A DNA stretch of 16,984 bases from contig CAKVND010000049.1 in NCBI GenBank assembly GCA_934777245.1, positions 1 through 16,984 on the forward strand. The letters run 5' to 3'. Origin of the DNA: an uncultured Candidatus Melainabacteria bacterium. Lineage in GTDB: Bacteria > Cyanobacteriota > Vampirovibrionia > Gastranaerophilales > Gastranaerophilaceae. The notes under the pieces are model-generated. The model was not told the origin of the DNA, ran no database searches, and saw nothing but the letters and a program-made list of their open reading frames with translations. Both the position numbers and the translations under genes were made by a program. The first letter of the stretch is position 1; each line of letters begins with the position of its first letter. Positions 8,442 to 15,801 of this stretch are shown here, piece after piece.

Positions 8442-9197
8442 ATGTCAAGAATCGAAAGTTTTAAAAGAGCTTTAGCTGAAAAAAGAGCAGTAAAAATTAT
8501 TGCAGGTATTGATAATTTTAACGTTGAAAGCGTAAAAAAAGTTGTTAAGTCAGCTTCAAACTCAGGCGCAAGTGCTATTGATATTTGTGCAAACCCAGAT
8601 ATTATTGCAATGGCAAGAAGCATGACTGAATTACCATTGTTTGTTTCTTCAGTAGAACCTCAAGAATTGGCTCACGCTGTAGCTTTAGGCGCTGACGCTG
8701 TTGAACTTGGTAACTTCGATGCATTATACAAAAAAGGTCAAACTTTCACAGCTTCTCAAGTTTTAAGCCTTGCTAGAAGAACTAGAGAATTAGTTGGTGA
8801 TGATGTATTTTTCTGTGTAACTATTCCGGGCGAATTAGAAATCGGTGAACAAGTTGAATTAGCTCGTGATTTAGAAAATCTTGGCGTTGACTTAATCCAA
8901 ACAGAAGGTCATTTCTCTAATGAAACTCCTTCAAACGGCGTTAGAGGTTTGGTAGAAAGAGCTGAATTAACTATTTCTAACACAATTGAACTTTCAAGAA
9001 ATATTGAATTGCCTATTATGACAGCAACAGGTATTAACCCTACAACTGCTTCATTGGCATTTGCAGCAGGTGCTTCAGCTATCGGTTGCGGTTCTTGTGT
9101 AAACAAATTGGATTCAGAAATTTCTATGTTAGCAGTTTCAAGAAGCTTGGTAGAAATCGCTGAACGCAACGCTCAATATGTTGTTGAATTAGTTTAA
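8442..9197 (+). CDS. ycf23: Ycf23/DUF561 family TIM-barrel protein
   Basis: This 251-residue protein matches the Ycf23 (DUF561) family known from cyanobacteria and algal plastids. The family has a predicted TIM-barrel fold and no settled function. Recognisable features are the N-terminal KIIAGIDNFNVESVKKVV (about 18-35), IDICANPDIIAMARS, LPLFVSSVEP, GADAVELGNFD, VTIPGELE, GVDLIQTEGHFSN and ATGINPTTASLAFAAGASAIGCGSCVN near the C-terminus, in the expected order. There is no signal peptide, so it is cytoplasmic. A TTGCCA-17-TATAAT promoter and an AAGGAG site define its start, and a hairpin terminator follows. It precedes aroF on the same strand but is separated by that terminator, so they need not share a transcript. 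The family call is strong; no catalytic role can be read from the sequence. Confidence 0.9.
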   Translation: MSRIESFKRALAEKRAVKIIAGIDNFNVESVKKVVKSASNSGASAIDICANPDIIAMARSMTELPLFVSSVEPQELAHAVALGADAVELGNFDALYKKGQTFTASQVLSLARRTRELVGDDVFFCVTIPGELEIGEQVELARDLENLGVDLIQTEGHFSNETPSNGVRGLVERAELTISNTIELSRNIELPIMTATGINPTTASLAFAAGASAIGCGSCVNKLDSEISMLAVSRSLVEIAERNAQYVVELV

Positions 9198-9214
9198 TTT
9201 TATAATTATAACTT

Positions 9215-9257
9215 GAAAAAGCGCTGGAATAAATAATTTCCAACGCTTTTTCTTTTG
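9215..9257 (+). terminator. Rho-independent terminator after ycf23
   Basis: gaaaaagcg (9215-9223) pairs with cgctttttc (9244-9252). A c/a mismatch follows, then tggaa (9225-9229) pairs with ttcca (9238-9242), leaving a loop of 8 bases. A further tttt follows. It begins 17 bases after the ycf23 stop. Confidence 0.85.
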
Positions 9258-9304
9258 TGTGGTAGAATAGAAATATAGTTGGAACGAGCAATGAGGTTAA
9301 AAAT

Positions 9305-10318
9305 ATGCTAGTTGTCATGAACAGTCACGCGACAGAAAAAGACATTAAGCGTGTAGAATTATTTATTGAATCCAAAGGCTTTGAAGCAAGAGTTTCACAT
9401 GGTGAAGCTAGAACCGTTGTCCATGCCATCGGAGTTAAAGAAGTTGACCAAAGAGATTTTGAACTTTTGCAAGGCGTAGACGAGGTTATCAAACTTTCTA
9501 CAAACTATAAACTGGCTGCTCGTGCTAGTCAAGGTAAAGATACTGTTGTCGAAGTAAACGGTGTTAAATTTGGTGATAAGTATACAGGTTTAATTGCAGG
9601 TCCTTGTACAGTTGAATCTTATGACCAAATGGATGCTACAGCTCAAGAGCTGGCAGAATCTAATGTTAAAATTATTCGCGGCGGTGCTTTTAAACCAAGA
9701 ACAAGTCCATACGCGTTTCAAGGTTTGGGCGAAGAAGGTTTAAAGATTATAAGAAGCGTTGCCGATAACCATGGAATGGCGGTAACTTCTGAAATTATGG
9801 AAGTATCACAATTGCCTTTATTTGAAAAATATGTAGATATTCTTCAAGTAGGCGCAAGAAATATGCAAAATTTTAATCTACTTAAGGAATTAGGACATGC
9901 GCATAAACCCGTAATTCTTAAACGAGGATTATCTTCTACTTATGAAGAATGGTTGATGTCAGCTGAATATATTATGGCTGGTGGAAATAATCAAGTAATT
10001 TTATGTGAACGCGGTATTAGAACGTTTGAAAAATATACAAGAAACACACTAGATTTAACTGCAATTCCGGTAATAAAAAGATTGAGTCATTTGCCAATTA
10101 TAGTTGACCCATCTCACGCAACAGGTTTAAGAGATAAGGTTGAGCCAATGTCAAGAGCTGCAGTTGCAGCCGGCTGCGACGGATTGATAATTGAAGTTCA
10201 TCATGACCCTGATAATGCGGTTTGTGATGGTGCGCAATCACTCTACCCTTGGCAATATGATTTATTGTATAAACAAATTAAACAAATCGCACCGATAGTT
10301 GGTAAAGAAATAATTTAA
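9305..10318 (+). CDS. aroF: 3-Deoxy-7-phosphoheptulonate synthase (DAHP synthase, type I-beta)
   Basis: The enzyme condenses phosphoenolpyruvate with erythrose 4-phosphate, the first step of the shikimate route to aromatic amino acids. The 337-residue protein has the layout of the Thermotoga-type enzyme: an N-terminal ferredoxin-like regulatory domain (about 1-70, MLVVMNSHATEKDIKRVELF) and a TIM-barrel catalytic domain. Metal ligands expected for the family are Cys101 (AGPCTVES), His271 (DPSHATG), Glu297 (IIEVHHDP) and Asp308 (CDGAQSL). Substrate-binding motifs RGGAFKPRTSPYAFQG and ILKRGLSSTYEEWL are intact. The regulatory domain suggests feedback control by an aromatic product; the effector cannot be read from the sequence. 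ATG 9305 fits the family N-terminus and has a weak GAGGT upstream. The stop is only 16 bases from that of the convergent metalloprotease gene. Confidence 0.96.
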   Translation: MLVVMNSHATEKDIKRVELFIESKGFEARVSHGEARTVVHAIGVKEVDQRDFELLQGVDEVIKLSTNYKLAARASQGKDTVVEVNGVKFGDKYTGLIAGPCTVESYDQMDATAQELAESNVKIIRGGAFKPRTSPYAFQGLGEEGLKIIRSVADNHGMAVTSEIMEVSQLPLFEKYVDILQVGARNMQNFNLLKELGHAHKPVILKRGLSSTYEEWLMSAEYIMAGGNNQVILCERGIRTFEKYTRNTLDLTAIPVIKRLSHLPIIVDPSHATGLRDKVEPMSRAAVAAGCDGLIIEVHHDPDNAVCDGAQSLYPWQYDLLYKQIKQIAPIVGKEII

Positions 10319-10334
10319 GTTTAAACCATTGTAG

Positions 10335-11231
10335 TTACATACTTTTCATGTCTATTTTAGAAAAATATTCAGGAATTTTACCATTCCAAAAGCTTCTTAA
10401 AATAAATGTTAATTTGTTTTCGGGTTTAAATCCAATGTGTCTATCCCAGAATGAGCGATTTTTGTATGGACTTTCTGGTAATAAACTTTTTTGAGGCATT
10501 AATGTGTCTTTGTTAAGACATTCAATTGTTCTTTTTGATAAATCACAAGCAATTGCTTCCATAGGTGAGGTTGCTGCATATTCACAAAGTTTTTTTCTGA
10601 GTAAACTTCCATTTCGTGCTTGAAAACTTGCTATATTTTCAGGGCTTGCAATTGTGTATAAAAATTCCATTAATTTTCGTGAAGAAAGTTTTTCTAATAG
10701 ATGCGTTTCATGAATAGCATGTGCAAATTCATGAAATATTGGTTCTAAAAAGAAATCAGTTGTGAATATTTTTTTGCCATCTTGCGCTTGGTCTGTAACG
10801 TTGTCTATGTTATCCCAAAAAACATTTTTATCTTTATAATTTAATGCTGAAAATTCATTAAAGTATATTGTTTTTTCAGGAATAATCTTGCTATCAGCAT
10901 TTTCTATAGGTAACATAGTTGTAAAACCAAGACTTACTTTTTGAGAAGTATTTAATTTTGAAAAATCTTCTACAAATATGCCTCGAGGAAGTCCAAAATG
11001 AGTTCCGAAACGTTTATTCATTTCATTTATTAATTCAATTGACTTTAATGAGCACCATGCAAGAATCCTATTATCTTTAAAATCCGATTGAATACCTTGT
11101 CGTTGCAAATAATTAGAAATTTTTGCAGTATCTACAGAATTGATTTCACTTTTCATTGCAGAGGTTAAACCTGCATGAAAATTAAGATTATAATTTTGAT
11201 TTTGGACTTTCATGCTATTAATAAAACCCAT
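10335..11231 (-). CDS. Zincin-like metalloprotease domain protein, unknown target
   Basis: This 298-residue protein is not one I can name. It contains a zincin active-site helix, FHEFAHAIHE (HExxH at 167-171: two zinc-binding His and a catalytic Glu). About 50 residues later comes CEYAATSPMEAIACD (216-230), which resembles the 'S-YA-x-N-x-x-E-x-x-A-E' block carrying the third ligand in several toxin-like and phage-associated gluzincins. Glu225 is the candidate ligand. No signal peptide or membrane segment is seen. The N-terminus includes MKVQNQNYNLNFHAG, the short NF-x-A signature shared with three other proteins in this window. The start is uncertain: ATG 11229-11231 or, 18 bases inside, the ATG giving MKVQ; neither has a Shine-Dalgarno. 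It lies 30 bases downstream of the HD-domain gene, probably co-transcribed. Confidence 0.7.
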   Translation of the reverse strand: MGFINSMKVQNQNYNLNFHAGLTSAMKSEINSVDTAKISNYLQRQGIQSDFKDNRILAWCSLKSIELINEMNKRFGTHFGLPRGIFVEDFSKLNTSQKVSLGFTTMLPIENADSKIIPEKTIYFNEFSALNYKDKNVFWDNIDNVTDQAQDGKKIFTTDFFLEPIFHEFAHAIHETHLLEKLSSRKLMEFLYTIASPENIASFQARNGSLLRKKLCEYAATSPMEAIACDLSKRTIECLNKDTLMPQKSLLPESPYKNRSFWDRHIGFKPENKLTFILRSFWNGKIPEYFSKIDMKSM

Positions 11232-11261
11232 AAAAAATAAATTTGCTAGTTGAAAAATGTT

Positions 11262-12011
11262 TTATACAGTTTTTTCTAATGCTGTATAAATCTCCGGTGC
11301 AATTTGACCGTTTTCTACATCCTCTTTGATAATTTCTAACGCTTCATTTCTATTTAAAGGCTCTTTATAACTGCGTTTTTCTCGCAATGCAGAATATTTG
11401 TCCGCAGTTGTTAAAATTTGTGCTGAAATATCATGAGTATAATTATCACCAACACTAGGATAACCCGTGCCCTGTGGGTTTTGATGATGATACCTTATCA
11501 TATTTAAAACATTCTGTTTTACGCCTTGTTGTTTCAAAAGCTCGTAACCCAATTCTGAATGCAAATCCATGATTTTCTTTTCATCATTTGTTAATTTACC
11601 ATTTTTATTTAGAATTTTTTCCGGAATTAATACTTTACCATAATCATGAAGCATCGCCGCCTGTTGCAAATCCATTAAATTAACTTGCGATTTCATTTCT
11701 TGTGGCAACGCAGAATACATTTTAGCAGCTGTAATACGCGTATCCATTAAATGTCCATTCTTTAAATCTTCAAGCTCTTTCATATTAACTTTTAAAGGAA
11801 TTTTGTTATTTCGTAAAATTTGCATAACTTGCGGATTAGATTTTGCGAGTTGAGTTATCGTATTTTTATTAACAAAATTATCATATAAAGGATTTGCATT
11901 AAATGAATCTTTGCGTGGAGAAGTAACGTCAATATAAGTGTTTGGCGCAGCTGCCCTAAACTGAATCTTGGGAATATTAATACTATTGAGTATCGGATTA
12001 ATATAATTCAT
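11262..12011 (-). CDS. HD-GYP-like phosphohydrolase (variant motif)
   Basis: This 249-residue protein has an HD-GYP-type metal-dependent phosphohydrolase domain, the fold used to break down cyclic di-GMP and related nucleotides. Candidate metal ligands are His87, His122-Asp123 (LHDYGKVLIPEKIL), His151 (DLHSELGYELL), His175-His176 and Asp204 (TTADKYSALREKRSY). The diagnostic GYP loop reads HHQNPQGTGYP where the usual form is HHE-x-x-DG-x-GYP. GYP is kept but Glu and Asp are replaced by Gln, so catalysis or substrate may differ. There is no receiver, GAF or membrane domain; residues 1-70 are low in recognisable features and begin with MNYINPILNSINIPKIQFRA, carrying the QF-x-A signature. The start has no strong Shine-Dalgarno. 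It is first in a pair with the metalloprotease gene. Confidence 0.8.
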   Translation of the reverse strand: MNYINPILNSINIPKIQFRAAAPNTYIDVTSPRKDSFNANPLYDNFVNKNTITQLAKSNPQVMQILRNNKIPLKVNMKELEDLKNGHLMDTRITAAKMYSALPQEMKSQVNLMDLQQAAMLHDYGKVLIPEKILNKNGKLTNDEKKIMDLHSELGYELLKQQGVKQNVLNMIRYHHQNPQGTGYPSVGDNYTHDISAQILTTADKYSALREKRSYKEPLNRNEALEIIKEDVENGQIAPEIYTALEKTV

Positions 12012-12223
12012 TTTCTACCATACACACGATTAATAAGTGCACTTCTGCAACTTTATTAAAACACTACACTTTATAATCATGTAAAGTATTTTATTAATTA
12101 TGAATTGCTATAAAGTCTATAAAATTTAACAAAATGTTACAAAACAAGATAAATTTTATTAATAATAAATTTTTCTTGCATAAAAAATTATCACATATTA
12201 AAATATTATTATCTGTTCAACAT
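12012..12223. promoter_or_regulatory. Divergent AT-rich intergenic region between HD gene and tRNA-Thr
   Basis: No gene is seen. The region carries the tRNA promoter (12176-12204) and must hold the promoter of the HD gene on the other strand, which I cannot place with confidence. A perfect 10-bp palindrome aagtgcactt (12035-12044) lies 24 bases upstream of the HD start. A 6-bp inverted repeat acttta/taaagt (12068-12073, 12082-12087) lies further out. Either could be an operator for the HD-metalloprotease pair. Confidence 0.4.
12176..12204 (+). promoter_or_regulatory. Promoter of tRNA-Thr
   Basis: TTGCAT (12176-12181) is followed by a 17-base spacer and TAAAAT (12199-12204), placing a start about 12 bases before the mature tRNA 5' end. 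Confidence 0.65.
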
Positions 12224-12296
<73 letters not shown>

Positions 12297-12356
12297 AGTT
12301 TTACAGAATTCTAAATTTTCCGTTGTGCGGTATTTGTGCGGAATGAATTTTAAGAC

Positions 12357-13694
12357 TTATTTACACTTTCCACTCAAAACTCTGATTACATATTGAACAA
12401 GAATTGCAAATTCCCAAAGCGTATTTCTGTGTTTAATATAATACAAATCGTACTCTAAGCGTTCTTCGGCTTGAGGCTCACAAACCTTAACTTGTTGCCA
12501 ACCACACCAGCCTGGACGAACCCAATTTCTGCATTCCCAGAACGGTATGCGTTCTTTGTTTTCGTAATAAACTTCTTCTCTCACCGGACGAGGTCCGATT
12601 ATGCTCATTTCGCCTCTTAAAACATTTATCATTTGAGGAAGTTCGTCGATATGGAATTTTCTAAGAATTCGACAGAATGGCATAATACGCTTGTCATTAG
12701 ATGTTACTTCGTTAACGTCCTCATCAAAATCTTCTGTAACTGTGTCTTGGTACATAGTTCTGAATTTAATCATCTTAAACGGACGACCAAATTTACCCAT
12801 TCTGGTTTGGGTATAAAATACAGGGCCAAAGTCAGAAAATTTAATTCCAAGTGCAGCAATAATTGCAAGTGGAGATGTTAAAATCATAATCAAAATTGAT
12901 GCGATTATGTCGCAAAATCGTTTAATATAAGCAAATAATAGTGCTTTTTTTCTAACACAGGCGTAAAATAACCAGTTTACTGTCATTTTAGAAATGAAGT
13001 ATTTTTTAGTAATTTTTTCGTAGAATTTTGGCATTCTCCAAACTTTAACACCAAGAGGAATACCTTTTACTAAGTCTGTCAAAATTGCAGAATCCATACG
13101 TGATTTAACTGCAATAATAACTAATTTTACATTGTTATCTTTAATTACGGCTTCTGAATCGCATGTCAAACCGAGGATTGGAATTGTTGAATCTTCATCT
13201 TCAATGGTGTTCATATTATCATCAAGGAAACCTACAACTTTTAAGCCCAATTCCGGTCTTGTTTGAATTTCTTCCGCAATAACTTTACCGTCTTGACCTG
13301 CACCGACAATCAAAACGTTTTTTTGTTTCTTTTTACAATTAGTGAATAGTTTTATAATTACACGTTCTGCAAGTAAAAGTGCGAATACACATACAGCATT
13401 CCATATTAAAAGCAGTGCAGTTACAACATTAAATGAAAATAGTAGCAGTGGAATTGTGCAAATTGCAGTCGCAACAGAGATTGCTTCAAACAAATAGTAA
13501 ACATCTTTAAGTTTAAAATCTTGTTTAGCGTAAAATCCTTTGAAATATAGTGTTGCAATGAATACAATTAGGAAAAATAATGCTAATGCCAATAATTTTG
13601 CGCCAAAATCAACTATGATAGTAAAATTAGTAAGCGCCGCAAGCGCGATTATTAGAACATCTACAATCAGCATAAAGACAGATGATTTTTGCAT
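12357..13694 (-). CDS. Polyprenyl-phosphate sugar-1-phosphate transferase (WcaJ/EpsL-type initiating glycosyltransferase)
   Basis: Such enzymes transfer a sugar 1-phosphate onto undecaprenyl phosphate to start capsule, exopolysaccharide or O-antigen units at the inner membrane. The 445-residue protein has about four N-terminal membrane helices (about 5-110), a Rossmann-like domain (NVLIVGAGQDGKVIAEEI, 126-143), a further hydrophobic segment (about 260-282), and the catalytic bacterial sugar transferase domain. Motifs there are KRFCDIIAS (258-266), PVFYTQTRMG (291-300), KMIKFRTM (307-314), HIDELPQMINVLRGEMSIIGPRP (348-370, broken here only for length), RPGWCGWQQ (393-401) and EYDLYYIKH (414-422). 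The start has AAGGAG 5 bases upstream. It stands alone, without other polysaccharide genes nearby, so the sugar cannot be inferred. Downstream, an imperfect ttccg/cggaa hairpin (about 12317-12342) is a weak terminator candidate. Confidence 0.93.
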   Translation of the reverse strand: MQKSSVFMLIVDVLIIALAALTNFTIIVDFGAKLLALALFFLIVFIATLYFKGFYAKQDFKLKDVYYLFEAISVATAICTIPLLLFSFNVVTALLLIWNAVCVFALLLAERVIIKLFTNCKKKQKNVLIVGAGQDGKVIAEEIQTRPELGLKVVGFLDDNMNTIEDEDSTIPILGLTCDSEAVIKDNNVKLVIIAVKSRMDSAILTDLVKGIPLGVKVWRMPKFYEKITKKYFISKMTVNWLFYACVRKKALLFAYIKRFCDIIASILIMILTSPLAIIAALGIKFSDFGPVFYTQTRMGKFGRPFKMIKFRTMYQDTVTEDFDEDVNEVTSNDKRIMPFCRILRKFHIDELPQMINVLRGEMSIIGPRPVREEVYYENKERIPFWECRNWVRPGWCGWQQVKVCEPQAEERLEYDLYYIKHRNTLWEFAILVQYVIRVLSGKCK

Positions 13695-13729
13695 AACTTC
13701 TCCTTGATTTAAACACTATTAACTTTATC

Positions 13730-13738
13730 ATTATAACA
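13730..13738 (-). promoter_or_regulatory. Extended -10 promoter of the sugar transferase gene
   Basis: Read on the minus strand, TGTTATAAT is an extended -10 (TGn plus consensus TATAAT) about 35 bases before the start codon. The -35 region (TGTTAT/CTGTTA) is weak, as is usual for extended -10 promoters. Confidence 0.6.
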
Positions 13739-13847
13739 CATGTGGAGTAAATATAACAGGCTATTAATTTTTATAAATATGAAAGTGACGAACTCTTTTT
13801 TATTCTGATTTATTTCATGTTAAAATATTAAAAAAAGGAATGAAGAT

Positions 13848-14450
13848 ATGTCAGTAAAAAAAGTTGTTAAATATGGTACACCTTCTTTAAGACAGCCATC
13901 AAAAGAAGTTCATAAAGTTTCACAAAAAATCAAAGTCTTAGTAGAAGATTTGTTGGATACAATGTATGCTCAAAATGGTGTTGGGCTTGCTGCACCACAA
14001 ATCGGTGAAAATTATAGAGTGTTTGTAATTGACGCTTCTACAGGAAATGAACCGCTAAATCCGATGGTTTTTATCAATCCTAAAATTATTAAAAAATCAG
14101 GTGCCGTAATCAGCCACGAAGGCTGTTTGAGCTTTCCTGAAGCTTTTACCGATGTTAAAAGATATGCAAACGTTATGGTTAAAGCTATGGATAGAAACGG
14201 TCGCTCTTTTGTTTTGGAAGCTAAAGACGGCACACTTTTAGCGAGAGCTATTCAGCACGAATTTGACCATTTAGACGGTGTTTTATTTATCGATCACGTT
14301 ATAAATCGTTTTGAAGCTGAAGAAGTTTTAAAGAAAAATAATCTTCCAAGTCTTGAGGTTGAAAAAATTCTTGACGAGCCTGAACTTTCTAAAGAAATTG
14401 AAGTTTTGTTAAAAGAAAAGATTGCAAAGGAAGCTGAAAAGGAGGCTTAA
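13848..14450 (+). CDS. def: Peptide deformylase
   Basis: Deformylase removes the formyl group from the N-terminal methionine of new proteins, using an Fe2+ or Zn2+ ion. All three family motifs are intact: GVGLAAPQ (44-51), EGCLS (91-95, metal-binding Cys93) and QHEFDH (136-141, metal-binding His137 and His141, catalytic Glu138). At 200 residues it is somewhat longer than the usual 165-180. The extra part is a charged helical C-terminal tail (about 160-200, rich in Lys and Glu). The start has ggaatga upstream at suitable spacing. Its stop overlaps the next start (taATG at 14448-14452), and fmt follows that gene, so the def-fmt pair is kept with one small gene inserted. Confidence 0.97.
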   Translation: MSVKKVVKYGTPSLRQPSKEVHKVSQKIKVLVEDLLDTMYAQNGVGLAAPQIGENYRVFVIDASTGNEPLNPMVFINPKIIKKSGAVISHEGCLSFPEAFTDVKRYANVMVKAMDRNGRSFVLEAKDGTLLARAIQHEFDHLDGVLFIDHVINRFEAEEVLKKNNLPSLEVEKILDEPELSKEIEVLLKEKIAKEAEKEA

Positions 14451-14707
14451 TGAAAGTACAAGCTGTAAACTTTTATGGCAATATTTCTAAAGGAAGAGAA
14501 GAGTTTGAAAAATTGCCTTTGTCAGAGCAATTCGCGCAAAAAACAATGGAAAAATGCAGACAAAAGTTTAATAATAAAACTCTTTTTCCTATTTCAGCGA
14601 GAGATACAAAATTGACTGAATATGTTAGACATGTGGTTTTTGTCGAAGAATTTGTAAAAAAGAAAATGAAAGATATATTTGCTAATTTAAAGAATATGGG
14701 GAAATAA
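14450..14707 (+). CDS. Small hypothetical protein between def and fmt, 85 residues
   Basis: I do not recognise this protein. It begins MKVQAVNFYGNISKG, matching the NF-x-G signature found near the start of three other proteins in the window, and shares MKVQ with an internal start of the metalloprotease. The remainder is highly charged and probably helical (EEFEKLPLSEQFAQKTMEKC near 17-36, FVKKKMKDIFANLKNM near 69-84). No signal peptide or membrane helix is seen. Translation is coupled to def: ggagg (14441-14445) lies inside the def gene and the start codon overlaps the def stop by one base. fmt begins 48 bases downstream. Position suggests co-expression with N-terminal formyl processing, but nothing in the sequence shows a role there. 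Confidence 0.8.
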   Translation: MKVQAVNFYGNISKGREEFEKLPLSEQFAQKTMEKCRQKFNNKTLFPISARDTKLTEYVRHVVFVEEFVKKKMKDIFANLKNMGK

Positions 14708-14755
14708 GTTTCTTAGAATGACGCTTAATTTCAACCCCCAATTGTAAGGAATAAC

Positions 14756-15679
14756 ATGATAAACATTGTATTTTTTGGAACACCGGATATTGGCCTACCA
14801 TCATTAGAATATTTTTATAATTCAGATAAATTTAATGTTCAGGCGGTTGTTACTCAGCCTGACAAACCATCAGGACGCGGTCATAAACTTACGCCGAGTC
14901 CTATTAAAAAATTTGCGCTTGAACATGATATCAAGGTTTTTCAACCAAAATCTATAAGAAAAGAGCCAGATGTCATTGAAGCTTTAAAAGAACTTAAGCC
15001 TGATTTTTTTGTAACTTTTGCGTTTGGTCAAATTCTATCGCAAGAAGTTTTGGATATTCCTAAATATGAAACAATTAATTTGCACGTTTCTTTGCTTCCT
15101 AAATATCGTGGCGCGAATCCTATTCAGCGTGCAATTATGAATGGCGATACAGAAACCGGAATTTGTACAATGATTACAGAACTTGGGCTTGATTGTGGTG
15201 ATATTTGTATGAAATATCCGATTGAAATTACTAAGAATATGAATTGTGTAGAACTTTTTGAACTATGCGCTTCAAATTCTCCTGAATTATTAGAAAAAAC
15301 TCTAATCGGCATAAAAGACGGTACGCTTAAACCGACTCCGCAATGCGAAGAGGGTGTTTGTTTTGCAGATAAACTTAAAAAAGAAGAATGCAAAATCGAC
15401 TGGAATAAGTCCGCTGATGAAATCCACAATTTAGTTCGCGGAGTTTACAAGTGTCCGGGGGCGTATTTTGAATACAATGGAAAAATTATAAAAGTCCTTG
15501 AAACAGAACCTCTTGAAACAACTAATGATAATGGCGTTCAGATTGGTGAATTTGCGAATTTTTCTAAACTTGGGATTGATGTTAAAACAGGTAAAGGCTA
15601 TCTTCGTTTAATCAAAATTAAACCTGAGGGAAAAGGCGAAATGCTTGCACGAGATTGGGCAAACGGCATTAAGCATTGA
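14756..15679 (+). CDS. fmt: Methionyl-tRNA formyltransferase
   Basis: The enzyme formylates Met-tRNA(fMet) with 10-formyl-tetrahydrofolate for translation initiation. At 307 residues it has the usual length. The N-terminal Rossmann-type domain starts INIVFFGTPDIGLPSLEYF and contains the tRNA-acceptor loop region TQPDKPSGRGHKLTPSPIK (33-51). The catalytic triad by alignment with the E. coli enzyme is Asn108 and His110 in INLHVSLLPKYRG and Asp146 in LGLDCGD. The OB-fold C-terminal domain follows, with INxxxSADEIHNLVRG-type and PGAYFEYNGK sequences. Many relatives have HASLLP where this protein has HVSLLP. AAGGA 8 bases upstream supports the start. It is third in the def operon. No U-tract terminator is evident downstream; dispersed repeat copy 2 begins 43 bases after the stop. 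Confidence 0.97.
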   Translation: MINIVFFGTPDIGLPSLEYFYNSDKFNVQAVVTQPDKPSGRGHKLTPSPIKKFALEHDIKVFQPKSIRKEPDVIEALKELKPDFFVTFAFGQILSQEVLDIPKYETINLHVSLLPKYRGANPIQRAIMNGDTETGICTMITELGLDCGDICMKYPIEITKNMNCVELFELCASNSPELLEKTLIGIKDGTLKPTPQCEEGVCFADKLKKEECKIDWNKSADEIHNLVRGVYKCPGAYFEYNGKIIKVLETEPLETTNDNGVQIGEFANFSKLGIDVKTGKGYLRLIKIKPEGKGEMLARDWANGIKH

Positions 15680-15722
15680 ACTTCCTTGACTTCTCTCCGG
15701 ATATCAGCAAATTGAAGAGTCT

Positions 15723-15775
15723 AGCGCCAGGTCATTGCGAGAAGCAGCGGTTGATATTAGCGATGAAACAATCCA
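15723..15775. repeat. Dispersed ~53-bp repeat, copy 2
   Basis: This is an ungapped match to 6095-6147 in the same orientation, with about 11 differences. The best kept blocks are gtcattgcga (15731-15740), attagcga (15756-15763) and caatcca (15769-15775). It fills the middle of the 122-base gap between the convergent ends of fmt and the lipoprotein gene. No coding capacity. Confidence 0.8.
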
Positions 15776-15801
15776 TTATATGAATTGTCGCGAAAGTTGA
15801 A

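Noticed and set aside
12297..12356. Integration (att) site next to tRNA-Thr
   Set aside because: There is a short direct repeat ttgtgcgg downstream of the tRNA, but no integrase gene and no duplicated tRNA 3' end in the window.
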